Origin: Bacteroidales bacterium H3
Lineage (GTDB): Bacteria > Bacteroidota > Bacteroidia > Bacteroidales > Muribaculaceae
DNA length: 64,000 bases
Direction of reading: 5' to 3'
NCBI GenBank assembly: GCA_001701135.1
Contig: DAAN01000003.1
Location: 1 to 64,000 of the forward strand
Shown here: positions 15,358 through 24,867 of the stretch, piece after piece
Layout of the letters: each line of letters starts with the position of its first letter
How positions within the stretch are numbered: the first letter of the stretch is position 1
Notes under the pieces: model-generated
The model's database searches: none
What the model saw: only the letters and a program-made list of their open reading frames with translations
What the model was told of the DNA's origin: nothing
Made by a program: the position numbers and the translations under genes

Positions 15358-17847
15358 TTAATCTTTTTTGTCCTTTAAATAGCCGTAGCCATATCCGTAG
15401 CCGTAGCCATATCCGTAGCCGTAGCGCGAACCGGAGAGTGCCGATTTCTGCAGCTCGGTGCCGTTGAGGATGATGGCGATGTTGTGGTAGCGCTGGTTGT
15501 CGTAGAGTTCCTGAATGCGCGGGAGCATATCGCGTTCGAGCAGACCGGCGCGGATGATGAAGATTGTCATGTCGACATGGCGGTTGATAATCTTCGAGTC
15601 TGCCACAATCTCGATGGGCGGGCAGTCGAGCAGCACGTAGTCATACTCGGCGCGGAGTTTGTCGAGCAGCGCTTTCAGACGGGGAGAATAGAGAAGTTCG
15701 GCCGGGTTGGGGGGAATGGCGCCCACGGGGATAATGTCGATGAAATGATCGACAGGAGGGTTCTTGGGGTCGATGCGTTTTGGCGGTTCCACAGGTCGGT
15801 GCACCATGATCTGGTCGAGAGTGGCATGGCCCGAAAGGTAGGCCGAGACGCCCACGGCGGGATTCTTGACAAACGACGACAGCGAGGCCTTGCGGAGGTC
15901 GAGGTCAATGACGCACACCTTTTTGTCCTTAATGGCAAGCACGGTGGCGAGGTTCATGGTGACGAAAGTCTTGCCCGAACCGGGGTTGGCCGAGGTGACC
16001 ATAATGGTGTGGGCACCCGCTTTCTCTGCATCGGACATCAGTTCGAGATTAGTGCGGACCATGCGGAATGCCTCGTTGATGGCGTTGCCCGATCCTTTTC
16101 GCACGGCCACGAAACGGCGCTCTTTCTCCTCCTCGCGGGCTTTGCGCAGCAATGCGAAACCTTTTCGGGGAGTGTAGCCCAAAGGAATCTCACCGATGAA
16201 GGGCACCGACAGCGACTCTATGTCGCGGCGGCCGCGCACTTTGGTGTTGAACGACTCCAGAATGTAGATGATGGCGGTGGGAATCAGCATGCCGATGAGC
16301 ACTGCAATCATCATGATGGTGCGAGGCTGGGGCTGCACAGGCGCGTCGCTGCCCGAGGGAGGGGTGATCACGCGTGTGTTGTAGGCGATGAATGCCTGCG
16401 AAAGTTCATTTTCCTCACGTTTCTGCAGCAGATAGAGGTAAAGGCTCTCTTTCACTTTCTGCTGGCGCTCGACGCTGAGCAGATAGCGTGCCTGCGAGGG
16501 GTTGGCCTGCAGACGCGACGATGCCATGGCCTGGGCATTCTGCGAAGCGCGTATGCTGGATGTGAGGGTGACGATGTAGTTGTCGATTGACTGGAGGATA
16601 GCCTGACGGATGCCGTCGAGCTGGTTGTCCATGTTCACTACCAGAGGATTGGAAGTGGATGAGTTGGCCACCAGATTGTTGCGCTCGAGCAACTGACGGT
16701 TGTATTCTCCGATCTGAGCCTCGATGTTGAGGTTCTCCAGGCCGGCGTTGGCGGGGAGCACGTTGAATGAGTTTGCCGAGTTGGCCAGATAGTTGCGGAT
16801 ATAGCGGGCCATGCTCAGACGGTTGTTGAGGTGGAGCACCTCGTCGGCGGCTGCCGACGACCGTGTGAAGTAGGCGCTTGCAGCCTGGTCAACGTCCGGC
16901 ACCATATGGGCCGACTTGAACGACGAAATTTCGTTGTCGACGCCGCCGAGTTCCTGCTCGATGACTGCCAGACGCTCCTTGATGAATTCGGATGTCGAGA
17001 CCGAAATGCGGTTCTTGTCGCGGATCCAGTTGTCGTTATATACCTCGATGAGGGTATTGAGCACATCCTCGGCGCGTTCGGTGGAGAGGTCGTTGTACGA
17101 CAGGGTGATCACCGAGCCCTGCTCCTCCTGGAGGCTGGCGTTGAATCCACCCAGATAGCCGCGTGCCACCGAATTGATGGGACGGAGATTCACGTCGATG
17201 ATCTCAGGTTCGGTGATTTTTCCCTTGAACGAAGGGTTGGGAGCCACGGTTATGCGGCCGACAGGGGTGTCGATGGTGTCGATTTTATTATAGTTGGCTA
17301 TGGTGACAGGTTTTGTGGCCGGGGGATTGCCGTTGCTGTCGACTGTGCCGTTGAAGAAGTCTGAGAGCACCAGTTTGCCGTTTTTATATACGGTGGCTTT
17401 CAACGATGCCGAGGCCGATTCTTCGGCGTCGGGGAAACTGATGGTGATGGGCTGGTTGGAGCCGTAGATGAGTTTGGGATAGAATACCCCGGGCTGTGAA
17501 TAGCTAACGTTCAGGCCGAGACGTTTCACCACCTCATACATCACCGTGGGCGATGACATGGAGATGATTTCGTTTTTAACATTGGTGTTGGCCTGAAGGA
17601 AACTCATGCTGGCGAAGTTGGCGCCTACGTCGCCACCTTTTGTGCCGCCAAGGTTATCGTCCTTGACAAGGAGGAGAGCTGTGCGCTGATAAACCTTCGG
17701 GGTCTTCATTATCTGATAAATGCCTATCGAGCAGCAGATTGCCAGAGAGAGCACATACCAGTACCATCGGGAGAGACATATCCACAGCAGGTCCTTCATC
17801 GTCATGCCGGTTTCGGCCTGCGCTGGTTTGTTTTCGTTATCTTGCAC
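15358..17847 (-). CDS. Wzc-like polysaccharide co-polymerase / tyrosine autokinase
   Basis: 829 residues. An N-terminal membrane segment (about 25-45), a large periplasmic Wzz-type domain with coiled coil (about 250-450), a second membrane segment (IMMIAVLIGMLIPTAIIYILE) and a cytoplasmic BY-kinase domain. The kinase has Walker A ANPGSGKTF, Walker A' VCVIDLDLRK and Walker B YVLLDCPP. The C-terminus is a run of alternating Tyr and Gly, the tyrosine cluster that such kinases phosphorylate. It controls chain length and export of an extracellular polysaccharide with the Wza partner encoded just upstream. The start is a GTG at 17847. No glycosyltransferase genes lie nearby. Confidence 0.9.
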   Translation of the reverse strand: MQDNENKPAQAETGMTMKDLLWICLSRWYWYVLSLAICCSIGIYQIMKTPKVYQRTALLLVKDDNLGGTKGGDVGANFASMSFLQANTNVKNEIISMSSPTVMYEVVKRLGLNVSYSQPGVFYPKLIYGSNQPITISFPDAEESASASLKATVYKNGKLVLSDFFNGTVDSNGNPPATKPVTIANYNKIDTIDTPVGRITVAPNPSFKGKITEPEIIDVNLRPINSVARGYLGGFNASLQEEQGSVITLSYNDLSTERAEDVLNTLIEVYNDNWIRDKNRISVSTSEFIKERLAVIEQELGGVDNEISSFKSAHMVPDVDQAASAYFTRSSAAADEVLHLNNRLSMARYIRNYLANSANSFNVLPANAGLENLNIEAQIGEYNRQLLERNNLVANSSTSNPLVVNMDNQLDGIRQAILQSIDNYIVTLTSSIRASQNAQAMASSRLQANPSQARYLLSVERQQKVKESLYLYLLQKREENELSQAFIAYNTRVITPPSGSDAPVQPQPRTIMMIAVLIGMLIPTAIIYILESFNTKVRGRRDIESLSVPFIGEIPLGYTPRKGFALLRKAREEEKERRFVAVRKGSGNAINEAFRMVRTNLELMSDAEKAGAHTIMVTSANPGSGKTFVTMNLATVLAIKDKKVCVIDLDLRKASLSSFVKNPAVGVSAYLSGHATLDQIMVHRPVEPPKRIDPKNPPVDHFIDIIPVGAIPPNPAELLYSPRLKALLDKLRAEYDYVLLDCPPIEIVADSKIINRHVDMTIFIIRAGLLERDMLPRIQELYDNQRYHNIAIILNGTELQKSALSGSRYGYGYGYGYGYGYGYLKDKKD
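15385..15420 (-). repeat. 18-bp tandem duplication encoding Tyr-Gly repeats
   Basis: Two exact 18-bp units (15385-15402 and 15403-15420) in the wzc C-terminus, each coding for three Gly-Tyr pairs. Flanking codons extend the pattern. Slippage here would change the number of phosphorylatable tyrosines by three without shifting the frame. Confidence 0.85.
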
Positions 17848-17896
17848 GATTTTGGAAATATTGATAAAGACGAAAAATTATGCTGTAATACGGGGA

Positions 17897-18721
17897 TTAC
17901 CAGTTCTTTATGAGCAGAAGCACCGAAGTGGCGAACGATGCGATTGCAATCCAGAACGAGGGGGTGAATATCGAGTTGCCGTTGGCGGTGGTGGAGCGCT
18001 TCTGCACATCGGTAGGCTCCACATAAATAATATCGTCCTGACGCAGATAATATACGGGTGAGTTCACAAGCGACTTGGCGTCGGTAAGGTCGACGGTGTG
18101 TGCCACCTGCTTGCCATCCTCCTGACGAAGCACAATCACGTTCTCGCGGCATCCCTGGATTGAGAGGTCGCCGGCACCGGCGATTGCGTCGATGATGGTA
18201 TAGCGGTCGCGGTCGAAGCTGACTTTGCCGGGGGAACGCACTTCGCCGAGCACGGTCACGGAGTGGTTGAGGAAGTCGACAATAACTGTGGGATCCTTCA
18301 CGAGGTTGCGCTGGATGAGTTCTTTCTTGATGAAATCGGAGATCTCGGTGCGCTTCATGCCGTTGACGTTGAGGGTGCCGAGCACTGGGAAGTCGATGTC
18401 GCCGTAGGGGTCGACCATGTAGGAGGATGTCTGGCCCGAACCGCTGCTGTTTGAGGCTGATGATCCTACAGTGCCGACGCGGTTGGAGACGATGGGGAGG
18501 TTGAACAGGGCCGCCAGCTGGGGGTCTTTGGAGTGAACCACGATGGAGATGCGGTCACCTGGGCGCGCCACCACGTCGACGGGTTGGGTGGTGCTCACCT
18601 GGGTGCCTTCATGCATGTCCTGGAAATAGGTGATGTTTTTTGGTGTGCGGCATGAAGAGAGCGAGGTCACCGCTATCGCAGCCACAATGATTGCTGAAAT
18701 AACCGTTTTGCGGGTAGGCAT
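17897..18721 (-). CDS. Wza-like polysaccharide export lipoprotein
   Basis: 274 residues from the ATG at 18721. A lipoprotein signal (MPTRKTVISAIIVAAIAVTSLSSC, Cys 24) is followed by a poly_export domain (VVARPGDRISIVVHSKDPQLAALFNL), SLBB-type beta-grasp segments (VTVLGEVRSPGKVSFDRDRYTIIDAIAGAGDLSIQG), and a C-terminal hydrophobic helix ending in LLIKNW that probably spans the outer membrane. It forms the export channel for the polysaccharide controlled by the adjacent Wzc. The in-frame ATG at 18811 lies beyond the promoter and is not used. It is followed 49 bases later by wzc. Confidence 0.9.
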   Translation of the reverse strand: MPTRKTVISAIIVAAIAVTSLSSCRTPKNITYFQDMHEGTQVSTTQPVDVVARPGDRISIVVHSKDPQLAALFNLPIVSNRVGTVGSSASNSSGSGQTSSYMVDPYGDIDFPVLGTLNVNGMKRTEISDFIKKELIQRNLVKDPTVIVDFLNHSVTVLGEVRSPGKVSFDRDRYTIIDAIAGAGDLSIQGCRENVIVLRQEDGKQVAHTVDLTDAKSLVNSPVYYLRQDDIIYVEPTDVQKRSTTANGNSIFTPSFWIAIASFATSVLLLIKNW

Positions 18722-18791
18722 AGTATGATAAATTTGATTGGAGAGCGTAAACAAGACAGGCACGTAATGCACGCGTGCGTTTAAATTTTTG

Positions 18792-18823
18792 CAAAAGTAC
18801 ACATTTCTCACTAATTACACAAA
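18792..18823 (-). promoter_or_regulatory. Bacteroidetes-type promoter for wza-wzc
   Basis: Minus strand TTTG (18823-18820), 20 nt, TACTTTTG (18799-18792). Transcription would start near 18785, about 65 bases before the wza ATG. Confidence 0.7.
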
Positions 18824-18863
18824 AACCGCTGCGTTAAATTCACGCTTCCTCATATTTTTTGTG

Positions 18864-18871
18864 TAACTTTG
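18864..18871 (+). promoter_or_regulatory. Probable -7 box for speA
   Basis: TAACTTTG, 66 bases before the speA ATG. It forms a divergent arrangement with the wza promoter. The TTTG partner is not clear. Confidence 0.5.
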
Positions 18872-18937
18872 CATGCTGTTGCCGGCAAAACCGGCTGCAC
18901 ATGCGTTAACTTATTAAGTTCACTACTCTATTGACAC

Positions 18938-20836
18938 ATGAGAAAATGGCGAGTTGAAGACAGCGCCGAGCTTTACAATATCGGCGGCTGGGGCCGGCAA
19001 TATTTTTCCGTCAACGACAAGGGCAACATGATCGTATGCCCCAAACCGGGTGTGGCGCCCGTCGACATCCGCGAGGTGCTCGACGAGCTGCAGCTCAAAG
19101 ATATAACGGCACCGGTGCTGCTGCGTTTCCCCGACATCCTCGACAACCGAGTGGAGAAGATCTCCAACTGCTTCGCCAAAGCAGCCACCGATTATGATTA
19201 CAAGGGCCAGAACTATGTGGTGTATCCTATCAAGGTGAACCAGATGCGACCCGTGGTGGAGGAAATCGTCAGCCACGGCAAAAAGTTCAACATCGGCCTC
19301 GAGGCCGGTTCCAAACCTGAGCTTCACGCCGTGCTGGCCACTAACATAGATGAAAATGCCCTGATTATCTGCAACGGATACAAGGACGAGGATTATATCG
19401 AGCTTGCTCTGCTTGCCCACAAGATGGGGCGCCGCATCATCCTTGTGGTGGAAAAGCTCAACGAACTTAAACTCATCCTGAGCATATCTCGCCGCCTGAA
19501 AATCACCCCCAAGGTGGGCATCCGCATCAAGCTCGCCAATTCGGGTTCGGGCAAGTGGGAGGAATCGGGTGGCGATCAGTCGAAATTCGGACTCGATTCC
19601 TCTGAGCTGCTGCAGGCCATAGAGTTCTTCCGCAAGAATGAAATAATGGACTGGCTCAAGCTCATCCACTTCCACATCGGCAGCCAGATTACCAAAATAC
19701 GCCGCATAAAGACAGCCCTGCGCGAAGCCATGCAGTTCTACGTGCAGCTGGCGCATCTGGGATTCGCGGTGGAATATGTCGACATCGGCGGCGGCCTTGG
19801 AGTGGACTACGACGGCACCCGCTCGTCGGCCTCGGAAAGTTCGATGAACTATTCCCTCCAGGAGTATGCCAACGACGCCATCTACTCCATTGTCGACGCG
19901 TGCGAGAAAAACGATCTGCCGCAGCCCAACATCATCACCGAGTCGGGCCGTTCGCTGGCCGCCCACCATTCGGTGCTGATCATAGAGGTGCTGGAGGCCA
20001 CTTCGCTCCCGCGCTGGCGCGACAACGACGAGCTCAACGGCGACGAGCATGAGCTGGTCAAGGAGCTGTATGAAATCTGGGACAAAATCAATCAGCAGAA
20101 CCTGTTCGAGTCGTGGCACGACGCCATGCAGTGCCGTGAGGAAGCTCTCGACCTCTTCTCCATGGGCATGCTCGATCTGCGCAACCGCGCATTGGCCGAA
20201 AAACTGTTTTGGGAGATAGCCCGCGAGGTGGCCGCCGTCACCTCCACCATGAAGCATCCGCCCGAGGAGCTTCGCAAGGTGGCCAAGATGCTTCCCGACA
20301 AATATTACTGCAACTTCTCACTCTTCCAGTCGCTCACCGATTCCTGGGCAATCGATCAGGTGTTTCCCATCGTGCCCATATCGCGGCTCGACGAGAAACC
20401 CACCCGCCGCTGCACCATCCAGGACATGACCTGCGACAGCGACGGCAAGATCACCACCTTCATCTCCCCACAAGGTGTAACCGCCTCGCTGCCGGTGCAC
20501 ACGCTGCGCCCCGGCGAACCTTACTATTTAGGTGTGTTCCTTGTGGGCGCATATCAGGAGATTTTAGGCGACATGCACAACCTTTTCGGCGACACCAACG
20601 CCGTGCACATCTCCTGCTATAAAGACCATTACGAAATCGACAAGGTGATCGACGGAGAGACCGTGGCCGAGGTGCTCGACTATGTTCAATACGATGCCAA
20701 ACGCCTCGTGCGCAATGTGGAGACGTGGGTCACCAAAGCCATGAAAGAGGGCAAAATCACCCCCGAGGAGGGGCGTGAGTTCCTGTCGAACTACCGTTCA
20801 GGTCTCTACGGATACACCTATCTCGAAAAGGATTGA
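18938..20836 (+). CDS. speA: Biosynthetic arginine decarboxylase
   Basis: 632 residues, the size of SpeA, a PLP enzyme that converts arginine to agmatine at the head of polyamine synthesis. The start WRVEDSAELYNIGGWGRQYFSVNDKG is diagnostic. The PLP lysine is in YPIKVNQ (Lys 99). The HIGSQI motif, the DIGGGLGVDYDG phosphate loop and ITESGRSLAAHHSV are all present, and the late CDSDGKI part supplies the acidic residue of the second subunit. It leads a tightly spaced run with truA seven bases after the stop. Confidence 0.96.
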   Translation: MRKWRVEDSAELYNIGGWGRQYFSVNDKGNMIVCPKPGVAPVDIREVLDELQLKDITAPVLLRFPDILDNRVEKISNCFAKAATDYDYKGQNYVVYPIKVNQMRPVVEEIVSHGKKFNIGLEAGSKPELHAVLATNIDENALIICNGYKDEDYIELALLAHKMGRRIILVVEKLNELKLILSISRRLKITPKVGIRIKLANSGSGKWEESGGDQSKFGLDSSELLQAIEFFRKNEIMDWLKLIHFHIGSQITKIRRIKTALREAMQFYVQLAHLGFAVEYVDIGGGLGVDYDGTRSSASESSMNYSLQEYANDAIYSIVDACEKNDLPQPNIITESGRSLAAHHSVLIIEVLEATSLPRWRDNDELNGDEHELVKELYEIWDKINQQNLFESWHDAMQCREEALDLFSMGMLDLRNRALAEKLFWEIAREVAAVTSTMKHPPEELRKVAKMLPDKYYCNFSLFQSLTDSWAIDQVFPIVPISRLDEKPTRRCTIQDMTCDSDGKITTFISPQGVTASLPVHTLRPGEPYYLGVFLVGAYQEILGDMHNLFGDTNAVHISCYKDHYEIDKVIDGETVAEVLDYVQYDAKRLVRNVETWVTKAMKEGKITPEEGREFLSNYRSGLYGYTYLEKD

Positions 20837-20843
20837 CCGGCCT

Positions 20844-21665
20844 ATGAGTGTCGACGACATATCCGGTGCCCGGACCAGGCGTTGTTTCTTGCTCCTGGCT
20901 TTCGACGGCCTCTCCTATCACGGATGGCAGAGGCAGCCGGGCGCCATGTCGGTGCAGCAGGCCGTGGAGGAGGCGCTGGCCACAGTGCTTCGGTTGCCTG
21001 CGGTGGCGGTCACCGGCGCCGGGCGCACCGATGGCGGGGTGAGTGCCGCCCTGATGCCGGCGCATGTCGACCTCCCCGCCTGCGGCATGAACTACGAGGC
21101 GCTGAAGCGGTCGCTGAATTCGCTGTTGGCGCCCCACATTGTGGTCCGCGACATCGTGGAGGTGCCCGAGGGGGCGCATGCCCGCTTCGATGCCACCGGG
21201 CGCACCTACCGCTATTTCGTTCACACGGGGCGCACGCCTTTTGCAGGTCAGCACTCGTGGCAGGCGCCCCCGGCGCTCGATTTCGACGCCATGAACCTTG
21301 CCGCCCGGCAGCTACTCTCGACCGACGATTTCACCTCTTTCGCCAAACTGCACACCGACACCCGCACCAACATCTGCCGCGTCACCCACGCCGCATGGCA
21401 CCCGCTGACAGCTTCGCCGCTCGATCCGCCGGGCTTCGACACCGGCAGATGGTATTTCGAGATCACCGCCGACCGCTTCCTGCGCAATATGGTGCGCGCC
21501 GTGGTCGGCACGCTTGTGGAGGTGGGGCGCGGCAAACTGTCGGCTGACGGTTTCAGCGACATCATAGCGCGCCGCGACCGCTGTGCCGCCGGTACCTCAA
21601 TGCCCGGCGGCCCCCTTTTCCTTTATAATGTCACTTATCCCTATCTGAATAGCACGCCAATATGA
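20844..21665 (+). CDS. truA: tRNA pseudouridine(38-40) synthase TruA
   Basis: 273 residues. The catalytic motif GAGRTDGGVSA carries the nucleophile Asp 63; the usual form is GAGRTDAGVHA, so two less critical positions differ. FDGLSYHGWQRQP opens the fold and FEITADRFLRNMVRAVVGTLVEVGRG is the conserved C-terminal block. It modifies positions 38-40 in the anticodon stem of many tRNAs. I start at ATG 20844, just after the speA stop, and not at the in-frame ATG inside speA. The stop overlaps the next start as ATGA. Confidence 0.93.
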   Translation: MSVDDISGARTRRCFLLLAFDGLSYHGWQRQPGAMSVQQAVEEALATVLRLPAVAVTGAGRTDGGVSAALMPAHVDLPACGMNYEALKRSLNSLLAPHIVVRDIVEVPEGAHARFDATGRTYRYFVHTGRTPFAGQHSWQAPPALDFDAMNLAARQLLSTDDFTSFAKLHTDTRTNICRVTHAAWHPLTASPLDPPGFDTGRWYFEITADRFLRNMVRAVVGTLVEVGRGKLSADGFSDIIARRDRCAAGTSMPGGPLFLYNVTYPYLNSTPI

Positions 21666-22480
21666 CACGCGACCCGATAACCAACCGTCCCGACTCGTTC
21701 GACGAAATCGAGAAAGTTTTCTCTGTCGACTACTTCCTCACCCCCGGCGAATGCAACCCCGAGCAGCGCATGCCCCTGACCCTGCTGATCAACCGCCTTA
21801 TCGAGGTGGCCACGCTCCATGCCAACGTCGTCGGCATCGGTTACGCATTTCTTTCGCGTGAGAGTCAGACATGGGTGCTCTCGCGTGTTGCGGTGGATAT
21901 GAAGCGCTATCCCGGTGTCAACGAGAACTATCGGGTGACCACCTGGATCAGTTCGGTGTCGCGTCTCTTTTCCGAGCGCGATTTCGAGATTTCCGACGGT
22001 GACGGCAATGTCATAGGCCATGCCCGCACGGTGTGGGCGGTGATCGACACCCGCACGCGTCAGGTGGGCGACATCTCGCGCATCGAATGGGTGTCGGAGT
22101 TGATTCCCGACCGGGAGTGCCCTGTGGCCAAACCCTCGCGTCTGCGCCCCGTGGAGCCTCCGGCCGAACCTTCCGACGACTACCGCGAGGCACGTTACCG
22201 CTTCCAGTACACCGACATCGATTTCAACCGCCATGTGAATTCCTCACGCTATATCGAGCTGCTGGTGAACCAGTGGAGCCTCGACTATCACGACCGCAAC
22301 CGCCTCACGCGCTTTGAGATAGCGTATATCCACGAGGCGCGGTTCGACATGGAGGTGACTCTGCGGCTGCTCTCGTCGCCGTTGGCCGACGATCTCTCGC
22401 GCAGCGCCACCCGGGCCGAACTTATCGGCCCCGACGGCACGGCACTGCTCCGTGCCCTGTTAATCTTCTCGCCACGATAA
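21662..22480 (+). CDS. Acyl-ACP thioesterase (two hot-dog domains)
   Basis: 272 residues in the Fat-type acyl-ACP thioesterase family: an N-terminal hot-dog domain (FSVDYFLTPGECNPEQRMPLTLLINRLIEVATLHA, then WVLSRVAVDMKRYP) and a second one (YRFQYTDIDFNRHVNSSRYIELLVNQW). The enzyme releases free fatty acids from ACP in the cytosol. Position 150 onward shows the Asn/His residues of the active site in DFNRHVNSSRY. It overlaps truA by four bases and is followed by menA after six bases. Why these genes are grouped is not evident. Confidence 0.85.
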   Translation: MTRDPITNRPDSFDEIEKVFSVDYFLTPGECNPEQRMPLTLLINRLIEVATLHANVVGIGYAFLSRESQTWVLSRVAVDMKRYPGVNENYRVTTWISSVSRLFSERDFEISDGDGNVIGHARTVWAVIDTRTRQVGDISRIEWVSELIPDRECPVAKPSRLRPVEPPAEPSDDYREARYRFQYTDIDFNRHVNSSRYIELLVNQWSLDYHDRNRLTRFEIAYIHEARFDMEVTLRLLSSPLADDLSRSATRAELIGPDGTALLRALLIFSPR

Positions 22481-22486
22481 TCTGTT

Positions 22487-23395
22487 ATGAATCAAAATAT
22501 CACACCTCAGAAATCACACCCTACGCCCCTGAGGGCATGGATTGAGGCCATGCGCCTGCACACCCTGCCGGCGTCGGCCGCCGGCGTGCTCTTCGGCACC
22601 GGTCTGGCCATGGGTGCCGACCATTTCCGGTGGCTCCCGGCACTGCTGTGTCTGCTCTTTGCCGCTGTAGCTCAGATAGGATGCAATTTTGCCAACGAAT
22701 ATTACGACTTTGTGGCGGCCATAGACCGCCCGGGCCGCGCCGGCTTCCGCCGTGGTGTTGCCGAGGGCGACATCAAGCCCGAGGCGATGCGCCGCGCCAC
22801 CTCCATAGCGTTTATCACCGCCGCACTGCTGGGTTGCTCGCTCATCATATGGGGCGGCTGGTGGCTTGTGGTAGTGGGTATATTCGTTCTGTTGGGCGCG
22901 TTGAGCTATTCCGCCGGCCCCTTCCCGCTGTCGCGCAACGCCATGGGTGAAATCGCCGTCGTGGTGTTCTTCGGGCTGATACCTGTGTCGTTCACCTTCT
23001 ATCTTCAGGCGGGATATTTCACTTATAAGGATTTCTTCGGCGGTCTGGCCATAGGCCTGATGATCGCAAACATACTGATAGTAAACAACTACCGCGACTG
23101 CGACGACGACGCTGCCGCCGGCAAACTAACCACAGCCACAGTCTTCGGGCGCAAAGCCGTGAGCCGGGCCTATCTGGTCAATGGCTGCCTGGGCGTGCTG
23201 CTGACCGCGTCGCTGTGGCTCGAAGCCGGGTGGTGGACGCTCGTAATCCCCGCCCTCTATCTTGTGGCCCACGTGTGGCTGTGGCTCTATCTCCGCAGTC
23301 ATGAAGGTGCGGCTCTCAACAAGGCTCTTTCTTTCACGGCAATCATCCTGGCGCTCTTTGCCCTTGGATTCCTGCTGGTAAACATTCACTGTTAA
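22487..23395 (+). CDS. menA: 1,4-dihydroxy-2-naphthoate polyprenyltransferase
   Basis: 302 residues with eight or nine membrane segments and both UbiA-family aspartate motifs: NEYYDFVAAIDRPGRAG (about 68-84) and NNYRDCDDDAAAGKLTTATVFG (about 203-224). The first motif of Bacteroidetes MenA and the start LRAWIEAMRLHTLPASAAGVLFG fit the MenA subfamily. It attaches the prenyl chain to dihydroxynaphthoate at the inner membrane, the step that makes demethylmenaquinone for anaerobic respiration with fumarate. Confidence 0.92.
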   Translation: MNQNITPQKSHPTPLRAWIEAMRLHTLPASAAGVLFGTGLAMGADHFRWLPALLCLLFAAVAQIGCNFANEYYDFVAAIDRPGRAGFRRGVAEGDIKPEAMRRATSIAFITAALLGCSLIIWGGWWLVVVGIFVLLGALSYSAGPFPLSRNAMGEIAVVVFFGLIPVSFTFYLQAGYFTYKDFFGGLAIGLMIANILIVNNYRDCDDDAAAGKLTTATVFGRKAVSRAYLVNGCLGVLLTASLWLEAGWWTLVIPALYLVAHVWLWLYLRSHEGAALNKALSFTAIILALFALGFLLVNIHC

Positions 23396-23419
23396 ACAAG
23401 CTATACCCCCGTCACCGCA

Positions 23420-24538
23420 GTGCAGCTCAATCGTCTGGCAATCACAAACTTCAAGAATATCCCCGACGCCCGGCTGGAGTTCTCCCCGAAAATCAACTGT
23501 TTTCTGGGCGACAACGGCATGGGCAAGAGCAATCTGCTTGATGCCATCCACTATCTGAGCTTCTGCAAGAGCTTTGCCGGGTTGTCCGATACACAGCTGA
23601 TCCGTCGCGGCGAGGGGTTTCTGACCCTGCGCGGCAACTACACACGCCGGGGTGTCGACGAGGAGCTGTCGGCCGGCATTCAGGTTGGCCGCCGCAAGAG
23701 TTTCCGGCGCGGAGGCAAGGAGTATGACCGCCTGTCGACCCATATCGGCGCTTTCCCTCTGGTGATGGCTTCGCCGGCCGACTCCGACCTTATCACCGGC
23801 ACCGGCGAGGAGCGCCGCCGGCTCATGGATATGGTGATTTCGCAGGCCGACTCGGTCTATCTCGATCAGCTGATACGCTACGGGCGGGCCCTGCAGCAGC
23901 GCAACCGCATGCTGCGTGACCGGTGCACCGACCCCGGCCTTTTTCTCTCGGTAGAGATGGCCATGGAGCGCCCGGCCGTCTATATAACCCGCGCGCGACT
24001 GCAATGGGTGGAACGTCTTAACGGCATTTTCTTGGAGCGTTACAGCGCCATCGCCGCCGATGGAGAGATACCCTCTATAGCGCTCAGGAGCCATCTGGCG
24101 AAAGAGACCGCCGGATTCGGCGCCATGCTCGATTCCGCCCGACGGCACGACGAGATCGTGGGCTACACATCGGTAGGCCCTCACCGCGACGATCTCGAAC
24201 TGAGTCTCAACGACATGCCCGTGCGCCGCGTGGCCTCGCAAGGGCAGTGCAAGACCTACACCATAGCCCTGCGCCTGGCACAGTACCGTTTCCTCGAGGA
24301 GGCGTCGGGTATAAGGCCGCTGCTGTTGCTCGACGATGTGTTCGACCGGCTCGATGCCCGGCGCGTTGAGCGGCTGGTCGATGTGGTGTCGGGCGATGGT
24401 TTCGGTCAGATATTCATCACCGACACTAACCGCGACCATCTCGACAACATCATGGCACGGTCGACGACAGCCGACGGTCACCGGTCATGGCGCGTGGCCG
24501 ACGGCACATTCACCCTCTCTGATCCGACCACGGCATGA
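23420..24538 (+). CDS. recF: DNA replication/repair protein RecF
   Basis: 372 residues, an SMC-like ATPase. Walker A is GDNGMGKSN near residue 35, the signature region is VASQGQCKTYTIALRLAQ (usual form SQGQQR), and Walker B with the D-loop is LLLLDDVFDRLDARR. RecF directs RecOR to gaps in replicating DNA. The start codon is GTG (QLNRLAITNFKNI). An AAACAAGCT motif lies 15 bases upstream, across the menA stop. Its stop overlaps the DUF721 start as ATGA, an arrangement conserved in many Bacteroidetes. Confidence 0.95.
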   Translation: MQLNRLAITNFKNIPDARLEFSPKINCFLGDNGMGKSNLLDAIHYLSFCKSFAGLSDTQLIRRGEGFLTLRGNYTRRGVDEELSAGIQVGRRKSFRRGGKEYDRLSTHIGAFPLVMASPADSDLITGTGEERRRLMDMVISQADSVYLDQLIRYGRALQQRNRMLRDRCTDPGLFLSVEMAMERPAVYITRARLQWVERLNGIFLERYSAIAADGEIPSIALRSHLAKETAGFGAMLDSARRHDEIVGYTSVGPHRDDLELSLNDMPVRRVASQGQCKTYTIALRLAQYRFLEEASGIRPLLLLDDVFDRLDARRVERLVDVVSGDGFGQIFITDTNRDHLDNIMARSTTADGHRSWRVADGTFTLSDPTTA

Positions 24539-24825
24539 AACGCACCGAACCACAGTCTATAAGGCAGCTGATTGACCGGGTGATGGACACCTCGGCCCGC
24601 AGCGACGACATCCTGGCCATGCGAGCCGCCGCGCTCTGGCCCCATATCGTCGGACCGGGTATAAACCGCTATACCACGCGCCGTTATGTGGCTCAAGGCG
24701 TGCTGCACGTGCACATCTCCTCCGGCCCGGTCAAGAATGACCTCTCGTTTCAGCGTCAGTCATTGATCAAGGCAATAAACGACGCCCTCGGCCGCGAGGT
24801 GATCACCCAGATCCGTTTCCACTAA
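24535..24825 (+). CDS. DUF721 (DciA-like) protein
   Basis: 96 residues of the DUF721 family, whose members adjacent to recF include DciA, a loader of the replicative helicase. It has an N-terminal helix (SIRQLIDRVMDTSARSDDILAMRAAALWPHIVG) and a KH-like part (RYVAQGVLHVHISSGPVKNDLSFQRQSLIKAINDALG). The overlap with recF supports a replication role. That it acts as DciA here is an inference. Confidence 0.85.
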   Translation: MKRTEPQSIRQLIDRVMDTSARSDDILAMRAAALWPHIVGPGINRYTTRRYVAQGVLHVHISSGPVKNDLSFQRQSLIKAINDALGREVITQIRFH

Positions 24826-24867
24826 GAGCATGCTCTACCCCCCCCACTGACCCGATAACCCGTGAAA

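Noticed and set aside
23126..24481. A 451-residue minus-strand frame across menA and recF
   Set aside because: It crosses two well-supported genes on the opposite strand and has no recognisable domain.
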